This document shows, piece by piece, positions 28,661 through 42,300 of a stretch of DNA of 64,000 nt. This stretch comes from Liolophura sinensis. Taxonomy: Eukaryota > Mollusca > Polyplacophora > Chitonida > Chitonidae. The DNA lies in the NCBI RefSeq assembly GCF_032854445.1, contig NC_088299.1:18593608-18657607 (forward strand), given 5' to 3'. The notes under the pieces were generated by a model that saw nothing but the letters and a program-made list of their open reading frames with translations, did not search any database and was not told where the DNA came from. The first letter of the stretch is position 1. Every line of letters begins with the position of its first letter. A program made the position numbers and the translations under genes.

Positions 28661-30024
28661 TTAATGATGCAGGAAGGAAATCGGATTTTCTGGAGTAAAC
28701 CAATGACCTTTGGCGAGTTACTACTCTCCCACAGTCAACATATGCCTTATATCTCTTAGGACAAGAGATCTCCGGTGAACGTCAGTCACACCACGCACGA
28801 TGACACCCTTATGTGGGTATACCCGTGTAACTAGAACAATGCATCAGCTCACACAAAAGCCACGTGTTTATAACAAATGATGTAAAGAGTTTATTGCCAG
28901 GCATTATGGGTAAGGATTGTTCAAAGTTACACGCCTAAACGCATAGCGTTATAAATGTTAGAACTGCAGGCCACAAAATGCAAATGTACATACACTGGTT
29001 GACGGAAATGCGTAACGGTGCATATAAAATTGTATATATCATTCTTTTCGAAGTGAATCGAAAAAGTGGGTAAAATAAATATGCAGGCAGTTGTAAGTAC
29101 ATGTATATAAAATACAAATTCAAAATTTTCAAAACCACGGCAATATTTTCTTGATTTAAAACCGAACTTCAAAAATATATCATCGTGCATCAAAAGGATG
29201 AATATCCACTTGTACTATATGGTATTTTTCAGGAATTAAAAAATATAAAAGGTAAGTTATAAAATCTAATGGTTAAGTGGTGACGAACCAATAAGTAGCT
29301 TACAAAGTAAAGAGTGTTATAAAATGTATAATGTAATGCGGTACACAAACTAATGAAGCTAACTTCTTGTATACACATCTGTGAACCGATAAAGACATTT
29401 TCTTTGAGAAGCTGTTACTGCAAGGAAACCTGTTTTAAATCATTTATTTATTTGACTGTTGCTTAAGACCGTCATCCAGAAATGTGAAGTCCTCAGCGAA
29501 AACCATCGGCCTTTGTTCAGTACTCGACACAACCTGTTACCTCACTGGCCGGCGGCCGATTGCAGCATAGCGAGCAATGCTTTACACCGCTTTGCCAGCA
29601 GGGATTTATTTCTACTTCAAAGCTATAGGCCTACAAATTGCAAGCTATCCTGAGCTAGGTAGGAACAAAGGTATGATCAGCTGTGAAATTTAGTAATAAA
29701 ATATTGTCTTCCATGGATTTAAATGTTGTCCCTGGATTATCAGTTTAAGTAATAATAGGATGTTCAAATAATTAACGATATCCGATACGGAAGATTACCA
29801 CACAGACGGTACCATGTGTTAATTGCCTCATACGTCTGTCAACATATACATCATACACACCGGCCTATAATAATACGGCAACTTTACACATTCTTCAAAT
29901 TCTGTACATGGATAGAGATTCTCCATACATCCAGTGAGAAGATTTTTTTTGCACATATTTCCCTGTCAACGCAGCAATAACAAAATGCTAGATTTCCACA
30001 CAAACACTATGACCTAGGCTATAT
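28661..30024. other. No gene seen
   Basis: AT-rich unique sequence. Overlapping minus frames at 28927-29193 and a plus frame at 29459-29653 carry nothing recognisable. Confidence 0.5.
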
Positions 30025-30480
30025 AACTGTGCTCTGACAATCCCTGATTGCCTATTACACCGGTGCTCTGACAATCCCTGGTCGACTATTACACCGGTGC
30101 TCTGACAATCCCTGGTCGACTATTACACCGGTGCTCTGACAATCCCTGATTGCCTATTACACCTGTGCTCTGACAATCCCTGATTGCCTATTACACCGGT
30201 GCTCTGACAATCCCTGGTCGACTATTACACCGGTGCTCTGACAATCCCTGGTCGACTATTAAACATGAGCTCTGACAATCCCTGGTCGACTATTAAACAT
30301 GTGCTCTGACAATCCCTGGTCGCCTGTTACACCGGTGCTCTGACAATCTCTGGTCGCCTATTACACCGGTGCTCTGACAATCCCTGATTGACAATCACAG
30401 ATGTGTTCTGGCATTCCTTGATTGTCTGATTGTCTATTACACCTGTTCCTGACAATCCCTGATTCCCATTACACCTGTTT
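30025..30480. repeat. Tandem repeat, 34-bp unit, about 13 copies
   Basis: GTGCTCTGACAATCCCTGGT recurs every 34 bp (for example 30031 and 30065), followed by CGACTATTACACCG. Variants carry GATTGCC in place of GGTCGAC. The last copies decay. Confidence 0.95.
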
Positions 30481-30842
30481 ATGGAAAATTTATTATAAAC
30501 TGCTCACAGCGTTTAAATTTGCAAGAACAGCGGTTAAAAAAACATGAAAATCTTTGTTTGCTTCAAAGTTTTTTCATACCGCATATCGCTTGGCAGTTAC
30601 GTGATCGGCTCGTCAAAATCGTGACTTTGTCTGTAAAGCCGGCAGTTTAGTTCAGACGAATGTCCGATTAACGAATTATCAATTGTCTGATTCATACGCT
30701 TATTTCGGCAAATATGTTCCGAGGAGTAGTAAAAGGACAAAATTTGGTATCCTGCTATCACAAACGTTTTGTTGCTTTGCTGTCATAGCAAAACACTTTA
30801 ACCTAACCACAATTGTCACCAGGCCGGGAACGCTCAACATGT
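30481..30842. other. No gene seen
   Basis: Unique sequence between two arrays. Nothing recognisable. Confidence 0.5.
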
Positions 30843-32083
30843 ATGATCGTTACACCTCAATACGTTAGCGTATGATCATCACACCTCAATACGTTAGCGT
30901 ATGATCGTCACACCTCAAATCGTAAGCGTACGATAATCACACCTCAATACGTTAGCCTATGATCGTCACACCTCAATACGTTAGCGTATGATCGTCACAC
31001 CTCAATACGTTAGCCTATGATCGTCACACCTCAATACGTTAGCGTATGATCGTCACACCTCAAATCGTAAGCGTACGATAATCACACCTCAATACGTTAG
31101 CCTATGATCGTCACACCTCAATACGTTAGCCTATGATCGTCACACCTCAATACGTTAGCGTATGATCGTCACACCTCAATACGTTAGCCTATGATCGTCA
31201 CACCTCAATACGTTAGCTTATGATCATCACACCTCAATATGTTAGCGTATGATCATCACACCCAGTACCCTAGCGTATGATCATCACACATAAATACATT
31301 AGCGTATGATCATCACACCTCAATACGTTAGCCTATGATCGTCACACCTCAATACGTTAGCCAATGATCGTCACACCTCAGTATGTTAGCGTATGATCAT
31401 CACACCCCAGTACCCTAGCGTATGATCATCACACATAAATACATTAGCGTACGATCATCACGCCTCAATACGTTAGCGTATGGTCATCACACCCCAGTAC
31501 CCTAGCGTATAATCATCACACCCCAGTACCCTAGCGTATGATCATCACACCCCAGTACCCTAGCGTATAATCATCACACCCCAGTACCCTAGCGTATGAT
31601 CATCACACCCCAGTACCCTAGCGTATAATCATCACACCCCAGTACCCTAGCGTATGATCATCACACCTCAATACGTTAGCGTATGATCATCACACCCCAG
31701 TACCCTAGCGTATGATCATCACACCCCAGTACCCTAGCGTATGATCATCACACCCCAGTACCCTAGCGTATGATCATCACACCCCAGTACCCTAGCGTAT
31801 GATCATCACACCCCAGTACCCTAGCGTATGATCATCACACCCCAGTACCCTAGCGTAAGATCATCACACCCCAGTACCCTAGCGTATAATCATCACACCT
31901 CAATACGTTAGCGTATGATCATCACACCTCAATACGTTAGCGTATGATCATCACACCTCAATACGTTAGCGTATGATCATCACACCCCAGTACCCTAGCG
32001 TATGATCATCACACCCCAGTACCCTAGCGTATGATCATCACACCTCAATACGTTAGCGTATGATCATCACACCTCAATTGCAC
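30843..32083. repeat. Minisatellite, 29-bp unit, about 42 copies
   Basis: GTATGATCATCACACC is followed by one of two alternatives, CCAGTACCCTAGC or TCAATACGTTAGC. The first half of the array is mainly the second type with GATCGTCACAC, the middle is mainly the first type, and types mix toward the end. This implies local spreading of variants. Confidence 0.96.
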
Positions 32084-32454
32084 TTAATGGTAAAACAAAT
32101 GATATCTAACACAACTACATGCTATCACATTAAAAGCGACAGCATGTAACGATGTAATAAAAATAATGACGAAATGGAACGATTGCCCGACGAGGGTATT
32201 CGCCAGGACATGGTGGATATACTGACGGCTTAACATTAAAGTCATTATGGTTTATTCATTCCCAAGTGGAAGCCAATGCACCTCTGTGGACTACCTGAAG
32301 TGCTTGGCAGTATGTCTGGATGAAACAGTGATAGCGCGATTATAACAGCACTTTGGGATTTCACAAATCGTGTATAGCTTGTTCATGCCTGTATTCAGAT
32401 ACCAGTGTGCTAAAATTGGCAATCATCAATAGACAATTAAACCTGGCGCTGGTC
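32084..32454. other. 3' flank of the SAM-protease gene
   Basis: Unique sequence downstream of the stop codon at 32455. It would hold the 3' UTR; I did not fix a polyadenylation site. Confidence 0.4.
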
Positions 32455-33312
32455 TCAAGATGGCTCCTCTGTGTGGATATTTGGTTGGGAATTGTCATCC
32501 TGAGGTATTGGTAGCTGATTCATGTCAGCGCGAGGTTTGTCAGTTTGAACGATAGTGTCCCCAGCTGATCCAAAGCTGGGCATGCGTTGCAGGAATTCTG
32601 ATAGACACACAGATGAGGGTGTAGATGAGATGGTCTCAGTTGGCGAACCGGAGGAATTTTTAACTTCTTCACTTTGATACTGGGCAAAAGTCTTCGAACC
32701 AGCAATTGATCTGGCCAATATTTTTTCCGATAGCACTGATCCTACTAATGTAACGGTAACATCTCCCGAGTGCGATGGTTTTGTTAACGTAGTAGAAATA
32801 TCTGCCGAATGCACTATGCTTGTTAACGTAGAAGAAATATCTGCCGAATGCACTGTGCTTGTTAACGTAGTAGGAATATCTGCCGAATGCACTGTGTTTG
32901 ATAATGCGGTTGGAATAACTGCCGATTGCACTGTGTTTGGTAATGCGGTCGGAATATCTGCCAATTGCGCTGTGCGTTTTAATGTGGTTTGAATATCTGC
33001 CGAATGCACTGTGCTTGCTGATGTTGTTGGAATATCTGGCGATTGCACTGTACTTGCTAATGCGGTTGGAATATCTGCCGATTGCACTATGCTTGCTAAT
33101 GAAGTTTGAATATCCTCCGAGTGAATTGAATCAGTCGTTAACACTGAGCTGCCAGTTGTTGATATTCCCTCTCCACGAGAAGAGTCAACGTTCATTACTA
33201 AAGGTGGTTCTATGTAGTTGCCAGGCAACCAAACATGTCGGTTTCCGTCAATAAAATGCCGGAAGTGACGTATCACCCTGCTGCCAAGGGAATCGTACGA
33301 CTCTGGCATAAC
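32455..33312 (-). CDS. SAM-protease gene, exon 5 (last)
   Basis: The acceptor is GGCTGTTCCAG followed by GTTATGCC. 285 codons plus TGA. It begins VMPESYDSLGSRVIRHF, the end of the protease domain, then a G-N-R-H-V-W-L-P-G segment, the repeat tail and a hydrophilic end (NIHTEEPS). Confidence 0.8.
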   Translation of the reverse strand, partial: VMPESYDSLGSRVIRHFRHFIDGNRHVWLPGNYIEPPLVMNVDSSRGEGISTTGSSVLTTDSIHSEDIQTSLASIVQSADIPTALASTVQSPDIPTTSASTVHSADIQTTLKRTAQLADIPTALPNTVQSAVIPTALSNTVHSADIPTTLTSTVHSADISSTLTSIVHSADISTTLTKPSHSGDVTVTLVGSVLSEKILARSIAGSKTFAQYQSEEVKNSSGSPTETISSTPSSVCLSEFLQRMPSFGSAGDTIVQTDKPRADMNQLPIPQDDNSQPNIHTEEPS

Positions 33313-36300
33313 CTGGAACAGCCAAAAACAGTGAAATACCGTCAGTCCAATTTTATCAAGCACTGCTCTGTACATATCAAACAAATACGAAAGCTAATAT
33401 AAAAATAAGAAAATAAGAAAATATAAGAATAAGAAAGCTAATAAGAAAATGTCAGAACCATGTTCAGCAAGGACACAGAGTGTAACACCACTGGACGGCA
33501 TGAGGTATAAGTCGAGAGGGGAATAGTGACAGCCTGCTGTGAAGCATCATTAGTGTACATCAATAATTGTTTTTGTGTGTTTGATTGACTGGGGTTTAAT
33601 GTCGCTTTGGACATTACTTCGGTCATATCAAGACGGTGTCTCCCTGTAGCAGGCCGGAACAAATGCCGGCATGGTTTATCGTGTCCCCTTACATACCGAA
33701 GACACAAAATACGACACCCCACCCAGTCACATTTTACTCAAACCGGGCCGACCTGAAAGCCTCTTACACAAATGATCGTGGAGAACTTGACTGTAACTAA
33801 TATAAATGGAGATGTATGTTTTAAACATGTGTCACCCTGCTAATTACTAATACTATCCTGCTGCTAATAGTCCTGCAAAATGGCCGACTACATCATGGCC
33901 GTCGTTTCATTTGATAGATGATGACGTAACGTGTACATTTTATCTGCATTAAATATCCGCTCGCAAGGTTGATAGGAATGACACAGTCTCCTAATCAGGT
34001 ACAGGTTTCAACGAAGGAAAACAGATAAATAGCAAGAGCTAAAGTAATATTTTTACTTCTATTTCAATCTGGCTGCTTCCTATCAGTAGCTTGGCCTTGT
34101 ATAGGCGTTTTTCCCGGGAGGCGTGGACACCTTTACTTCGCACCGTCCCTAACAACTCCAGGTCGAGGCTCTCCAGCACCTCTTCTCTTAAAGTGACGAC
34201 GTCACTTCCGGAATCCACCATGAAATCTGACGAGTAAAAAGTAACATTTGAGCCCAAGAGCAATTTAGACAAAGCTATACAAGTGGTGGGTCACAGTAAT
34301 CCATAACTGTGATACTGTTTTAATTGATATTGTTACAAGATAGGTTTAGGCGATGTACTGGTGTACAGCCATGTATCATGCTACCTCCATATAATGACTG
34401 AGAAGCCTCATCAGTCACAAACATCAGCAAGCCGTTCGAAAATTTCCTGTCAAGTACAGCTAAAATGTATTTATTGGAATTTTACGCCGTACTCAAGAAT
34501 ATTTCACTTATACAACGGCCAGCAACGTTATGGTGGGAGGATAACAAGGCACAGCCCCGGGGTAACACCACCATCCACAGGTTGCTGGGAGACCTTCCCA
34601 TGTAGGTCTAGAGAGAAAACCATAATGAGTAAGAGGAACTCACAGCGACGGTATTGGGGGAGACCCTTAGGTCACTGTTCTACATTAGCACTGCAGCTCA
34701 AATACACATACGATTTATTTCTTTGCACTTAAAAATACACTCTGCTTATATACCGACAGGCAGCGTTATGGGTGCAGGAAGCCGCAAATAACCCAGAGGA
34801 AAACTACCGGTCCCCAGTTAAGGAATACATATCCTGACTTACAGCCGCGGCCAAAACAAATCTTTCCCTGACGAGTCACGGACAAGTGGTCTCACTGGAC
34901 GGTGCCATCAGAGAGGAAGTCATTTTTATCCTCATAGGACAGATTCACATGAGAAATGTCCCATGCTAAATATGCAAAATTTCTGCAAGAATCAGGTTTT
35001 TAAAATGAATATGTAAACAATTTGTTTTACCAAAATCGGACAATATTTGGAGCAGTTATTTCACAGAAACCAACGACCAATCAGAATCAACGAAACGAAG
35101 ACGTGACAGAACGAATAATGGACAAACGTACTGACCGACAAACAGACCCACGTTAATATCCCTGGCAAAAGCGTGGAGTAACATAGTTATTCACTTGTCT
35201 TGTGTAACTTACCAATCCTCTTGGCATTTTGCGGATGTTTCGTGGAGGTAATGACGCCTTCAACACACAGAAAATCATATTTGGCATCGACGAGAGCACT
35301 GGGCTTTCCCCAACGTCCCACGACAAGAGGCTCTTCCGGTGAGCTATCATCCAATCGCCGTTTCTTTCTCAGCTGTGTAACTGTAACATTACAAGCAGAA
35401 AACCAGGAAAGTTAGTTTTTGAAAGAAAACTTGACTTAAGATGAGCATTGATCGTATTTACGTCGCTTAAACAATGTTTTCAGATCAACATTAATGAGTT
35501 TTACTTCACTTAACCAAATTTTTAGGATGGACACTGGTCAGATAGACGTCCCTTAACCAAAGTTTTCAGATCAGCATAGATCAGATTGACGTCACTTCAT
35601 GGTTCCACGGTTAGAATTATTCTGATAACTACATTTAACCAATGTTTAACATAAAGTGCAATAACAAAGGAAAAGCACATCTATATAATTAATGACATGT
35701 ACTAGAGTATGATACGTCAGTGCGGGATTTTACATTCTTCTCAACAACCTGTCTGCGGCGACAAGGAAGTTCTAAGTGTTCTGATCACGTGATCTCTGGG
35801 ACCAGGTGCCTTGGCGTCTGGTTAGAAAAGTCCGTGTCACTTGACGCGTTATTTGTGTAAGTGTTCAGATTAAGTAGGTTATGGCACCCCAGTGGGTCTG
35901 GCGAGATTATTGTGTAATAGTTAAGCCCGTCCTGGAAGTAGTGCCAGTCAAGATAACATACTAAACATGCAGAGAATAAAAGCTATTCTTAGTTCAAAGA
36001 AACCGCGAAGTGCCACAGTCCCCTCTGTATTCAATATGTGTAAGGCTTATTTCTTATATAAGAACGAGCGCTCTTATTTTAGGCGTTCTCTGTCCCTGTT
36101 CACGTACATGTATTTATTCACATCAGATTATATCATTCACATTTTAGACCCAAGTATACATTCACAGTTTAGACCCAAGCATACATTCACAGTTTAGACC
36201 CAAGCATACATTCACAGTTTAGACCCAAGTATATATTCACAGTTTAGACCCAATTATACATTCACATGTATTCACACGTACTACACTACATTCCCTGGAA

Positions 36301-39300
36301 CTTACGCTCGTACAGCCATGCATCGTAAATGAATAATTAGCGAAGAATTAGCGAACCAATTTGCCCTGGATGTACGAGTGTTTGGCAACCATTGCAATTT
36401 ACCCTGCTTGCACGAGCGTATGACAACCCGCGCTATTTACCCTGGTTGTACGCGCGTATGACAATCCGCTACAATTTCCCTGGTTGTACAGGCGTATGAC
36501 AACCCGCTACAATTGCCCTGGTTGCACGAACGTATGACAATCCGCGCTATTTACCCTGCTTGTACGAACGTATGACAACCCGCGCTATTTACCCTGATTG
36601 TACGAACGTATGACAATCCGCGCTATTTACCCTGGTTGTACGCTTATATGACAACCCGCTACAATTGCCCTGGTTGTACAGGCGTATGACAACCCGTTAC
36701 AACTGCCCTGGTTGTACGAGCGTATGACAACCCACTACATTTACCCTGGCTGTACGAACGTATGACAGCCCGCTATTTTTACCCTGGTTGTACGAGCGTA
36801 TGGCAGCCCGCTGTTTTTACCCTCGTTGCACGAACGTATGACAACTCGCGAAATTTCCCCTGGATGTACGAACGCATGACAACTCGCGAAATTTTCCCTG
36901 GATGCACGAGCGTATGGCAGCTCGTGCTATTTACCCTGGTTGTACGAGCGTATGGCAGCCCGTGCTATTTACCCTGGATGTACGAGCGCATGACAACCCG
37001 CACTATTTACCCTGGTTGTAGGAGCGTATGGCAGCCGGTGCTATTTGTTGTACGAGCGTGTGGCAGCCTGTACAGGTAACCTTGGGTGCATTCGAGCGAG
37101 CTGCAACCCGCGCTATTTACCCTGGTTGTACGAGCAAATGACATCCCGCGCTATTTACCCTGGTTGTACGAGCTTATGACAACCCTGGCTATTTACCCTG
37201 GTTCTACGACCGTATGACAACCCGAGACATTTACCCTCGTTGTACGAGCATATCGCAGCCTGTACAATTTATCTTGAGTGTATTCGAAGGAGGGCCAACC
37301 GGCACAAAAGTGTTGACTGTGTCGTGTAAGTGAAATATTCTTGAGCATGGCGTAAAACACCAATCAAATAAATAAATAAATACAACACCACAGTGTTGAT
37401 AACCCTGTTATAAAGCCATAATGTTGTCAATTGTACTTATATTGCGCACGTTTTACCCTCACCCAAACCGGTTGCACTTTTTTTTCATTCTTCCGTGTGT
37501 AATCGTAATTTATCGTCGAGTACCCTTTTTGATGTCCCTTTTTATTTGACTAGCATGAACGACGTGTGCGGGAGAGCGTGAATCCGAATTCAATCGCGCA
37601 ACCTGAGGTAGCATATCTAGTGTCGAACCTGCCCGAATTCAACTTACAGAAAACAAGAGGCACATGTGTGTAACCTGTCCTCAAGAATGTCATGTCGACA
37701 TGCAATATAGCTTGACGTTGATCTTACACTTAAGAGATATAAGTAACTTTATACTTTGGTTATTTAAATAAAGCACTCTCAAATTGTCCCTTATATCACG
37801 ATTTCTCAAATGGTGGTGTATATGTACATCGTTCTAACCCACAGGTGAGCTATTGTATAGACCGTGTAAAGATAGCAGGTTTAGACGCTGTCTATACAGT
37901 TAAAACTTCTGTAACTATATACATAAGCGAGTAAATAGCTTGGTTAACAAAGAAACACCCCCAAATAAAGAAAGAAACCGAAAATACATGAGTATTGCTG
38001 TCCACTAGTCGTAACCTAAAATGAATAGCTTACACGACAAACAGATTTAGAAGACTTAGAAATCTCCATGTGAGAGCACAGTAATACCAGTACCCAGATA
38101 ATAACCCAACAGCGGTCTATATACCGCTTAAATAAAATAAAAATGAAAATAAAGCGCAAGCCAAACCGGCGACTGGTTTCGATTTCGAACATTCGACCAG
38201 ACGCAGGCTATCACTATCTTTCATCATTTGCCTATAAATATCTGCCATCCTCTGTTAGCCTATAAATATCTGCTATCTTCTGTTAGCCTTTAAACATCTG
38301 CCACGTTTTATCAGCCTATAGCTATCTGCAATCCTCTGTTAAATGGTTTATTGGTTTATTAATATTCAGAGCCAACAGGCCAGGAGCCCACTTACAGGTC
38401 TGATAACAGGGTTACATACAGAGTAACAGATGCGTATAATACAAAATACAATTTTTGTACAAAGATAGTGTAAACACAGGTAAACCTATGGTGTAATTCT
38501 TGGTACAAAAATGTTATACGTGTAAACATAGGTTAATATATAAAACTATTGTAAACGGTTATAATCAGAAGTCAAGATCATGAAATATGTTAATCACAGG
38601 AATACCGTTAAAAAAGAATCGAGTGAACTGACATGACCTTTTAAAACATTGTTGTGAAGACAAATTTCTCTGGAATGATTAGATCTCAGGTCATAGAAAT
38701 TCATGGCTCGAGGGGAAAAAAGAAGGTTTTCGAGCGTTAATTCTGGTTGACACAGGCCGGAAAGTTGTCATTTGTCGTAAGGCGGGGGCAGGAAAATTAA
38801 AGTTGACCTGTTGTACTAGGTAAGGCGAGTCAACGATAGAGTGAACACATTTGTGTAAGAACTTTAAATCGGCAGCTCTGCGGCGATCAGATTGTGTCGG
38901 CAGCTGAAAATGTTTACACATAGCACTGTATTTTTCAGAGGAATAAGCGTGATTAGTTTTAAAACAAAGATATTTGATGAGCTTTTTTTGAATGAACTCT
39001 AACTTGTCTGAAAGATATATTTGGGTGGGAAACCATATAATTGACCCATACTCCAAGTTGGAGCCAACTAAGAATCTGTACAGGGAAAAAGTAAAATGCA
39101 CGATCGCTTGAGAAAACTAAGCATTTTATAACCTTTTCTAACGGTATTGGTGACATATACTCTAAAATTCAGATTACTGGTTAATGTTATCCCACGATCT
39201 TTCAGTCTCTTTCAAGTGCATGTCCGTCAATGCTATAATTATAATATATATATAACATATAATATTTATAATATAATTGGATATAATTTTGTTTTATTCG

Positions 39301-42300
39301 TGAATGATGTGACACAACAATTGTCCACGTTTAACTTAAGCTGCGAAACTGAACACCAGTTGGTTGCTGAACACCACGTGCGAGGTCTTCCTGTAATAGC
39401 TCACATTCTTGTGCGGAACGCACTTGTTTTTAAAGTTTACTGTCATCTGCATACAGTGACAATTTAGAGTGCCGAACACAAGAAGACATGTCGTTTACAT
39501 ATAAAACAAACAGTAACGGAAGAATCAAAGACCCTTGCGGTACCCCGGACAATACCGGCTTCCATGAAGATCCTGCGCCCTGTAAGATAACTCGTTGTGA
39601 GCGGCCTTTGAGATACGAGCGCAGCCATTTGAGCAGTGGGCGTTGGAAGCCATAATGCTTCAGTTTATGTATCAACAACTCATGACAGACGCTGTCGAAG
39701 GCTTTACATAGGTCTAGGTACACAGCATCGGTCTGCAGTTTTGCGTCAAAAGCCTTAGTGATACCATCAACATAACAGGTTGGGTTGGTAACCGTGTCAC
39801 GGTTACGAAAAAATCCATGTTGATTTAAGGCTATTTTGTTTCGAACATGTTGAAATAGTGTTTCATATACAGCCTTTTCATGAATTGTACTGAAGATTGG
39901 TATCAAAGATATAGGGCGGTAATTAGTAACGTCAGTCCGGTCGCCTTTTTGAAAATTGGAATCACGTTAGCTCTCTTAAAACCTGTTGGAAAGCACCCAT
40001 TTGAAGAGATGTGTTGAAAATTAAACTTAGGGGAACGGCCAGTTCCTCTGCACACTCTTTCAAAAGTAGGCCTGAAATATTGTCATATCCACAGGCCTTG
40101 TGGATTTTTACAGAATTCAGTAAACAGGATATATAATGGGCATCAACAGTAGCATTGCTCATTATGTCATCACACTGAACAGAGAGCGGAGGCATTTCCG
40201 TTGTTTGAGGTCTGGTAAAAACACTATTGAAAAAATCGTTGAACAACTCGATTGAGTTTATATCATTAGCCTTAATATTTTCATACTTAACAAAGCCCAA
40301 AACTGAGCCTTTTGATTCCTTGGTTTTAACGAAACCCCAGACTTGCTTTGGGTTGTTTTCCCTTTCTGACTCAACATTTGAAATATATTCCTTATATTTC
40401 GTTTTAACTTTTTGAATGTATCGCGACCAGTGATGACGAGTGATCAGTGCAATGTTAGTTGTTACACTAAAGGGCATAGTTGCCTTCACAGTATTGTGTC
40501 AATGTTGCTTGTTACAGTACTGAACACAGTTGCCTTCACAGTATCATGTCAATGTTGCTTGTTACACTACCGGCCATAGTTGCCTTCACAGTATCGTGTC
40601 AATGTTGCTTTTACACTACCGGGCATAGCTGCCTTCACAGTATCGCGTCAATGTTGCTTTTACACTACCGGGCATAGCTGCCTTCACAGTATCGCGTCAA
40701 TGTTGCTTGTTACAACACTGGGCATAGTTGCCTTCACAGAATCGTGTCAATGTTGCTTGTTACACTACCGGCCATAGTTGCCTTCAAAGTATCGTGTCAA
40801 TGTTGCTTGTTACAGTACTGGACATAGTTGCCTTCACAGTATTGTGTCAATGTTGCTTCTTACGGTATTGAACATAGTTACCTTCACAGTATCGTGTCAT
40901 TGTTGCTTGTTACAGTACTGGACATAGTTGCCTTCACAATATTGTGTCAATGTTGCTTGTTACGGTACTGAACATAGTTGCCTTCACAGTATCGTGTCAG
41001 TGTTGCTTGTTACAGTACTGGACATAGTTGCCTTCACAGTATCGTGTCAGTGTTGCTTGTTACAGTACTGAACATAGTTGCCTTCACAGTGTCGTGTCAA
41101 TGTTGCTTGCTACAATACCTTGACGGTATTGTGTCATTTTTGGTTCTTACAGTACTGGACGATATAGTTAATATACAATTCCACAGTGATGACTCACCTG
41201 CTCTCTCCAGTCGCTTCCGGTGTCCGGGAAGGACTATCTCTAGCTCATCATACAATTCCTGGTCCGGTAACTGAAGGTTGGCCAGCTCCGTGAAATCCGT
41301 CAGATCTGACCGGATAAAGTTCACAAGGTAGTAGTCTAGATGGTGTTGACGTAACCATGTGTACAGTTGGTAGCCTTCACTGGGAGTGTAATGATAGCCT
41401 GAAAATACAGTTGACATAAGTTCAACAATGACGAGATGTATCATTCCACATTTTTTTCCTTAACAATGCAGAATACTGAGTGGACTGTCTTTATTATGTT
41501 ATATTTTGTTCTTGTGCAGTTCGAGACCGTTCTGTGGTGGAGTGCCGGTATTCAGATCGACACCGTTCTGAGGTCGAGTGCCTGTATTCAGATCGACACT
41601 GTTCTGTGGTCGAGCGCTAGTGTTCAGATCAACACTGATTCTGTGGTCGAATGCCTGTATTCAGATCGACACTAACTCTGTGGTCGAGTGCCTGTATTCA
41701 GATCAACACTGTTCTGTGGTCGAGTGCCTGTATTCAGATCGACACCGTTCTGTAGTCGAATGCCTGTCTTCAGACCAACCTTGTTCTGTGGTCAAGTGCC
41801 TGTATTCAGATCAACACTATTCTGTGATCGAGTACCTGTATTCAGATCGACATTGTTCTGTGGTCGAGTGCCTGTATTCAGATCGACACTGTTCTGTGGT
41901 CGAGCGCCAGTGTTCAGATCGACACTGATTCTGTGGTCGAGTGCTAGTATTCAGATCGACACTGATTCTGTGGTCTAGTGCCTCTATTGAGATCGACACT
42001 GTTCTGTGGTCGAGCGCCAGTGTTCAGATCGACACTGATTCTGTGGTCGAGTGCCAGTATTCAGATCGACACTGATTATGTGGTCGAGTGCCTGTATTCA
42101 GATCGACGCTATTCTGTGGTCGAGCGCCAGTGTACAGATCGACACTGATTCTGTGTTCGGGTGCCTGTATTCAGATCAACACTGTTCTGTGGTCGAGTGC
42201 CTCTATTCAGATCGACATTGTTTTGTGGTCGAGCGCCAGTGTTCAGATCGACACTGATTCTGTGGACGAGTGCCTGTATTTAGATCGACACTGATTCTGT

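Noticed and set aside
30843..32083. CRISPR array
   Set aside because: Units are contiguous with no unique spacers, and the DNA is eukaryotic. The same applies to the other arrays.
34057..34226. Protease exon as part of an endogenous retroelement
   Set aside because: It is flanked by working splice sites in phase with SAM-domain exons, and no RT or integrase follows. It is better read as a host gene.
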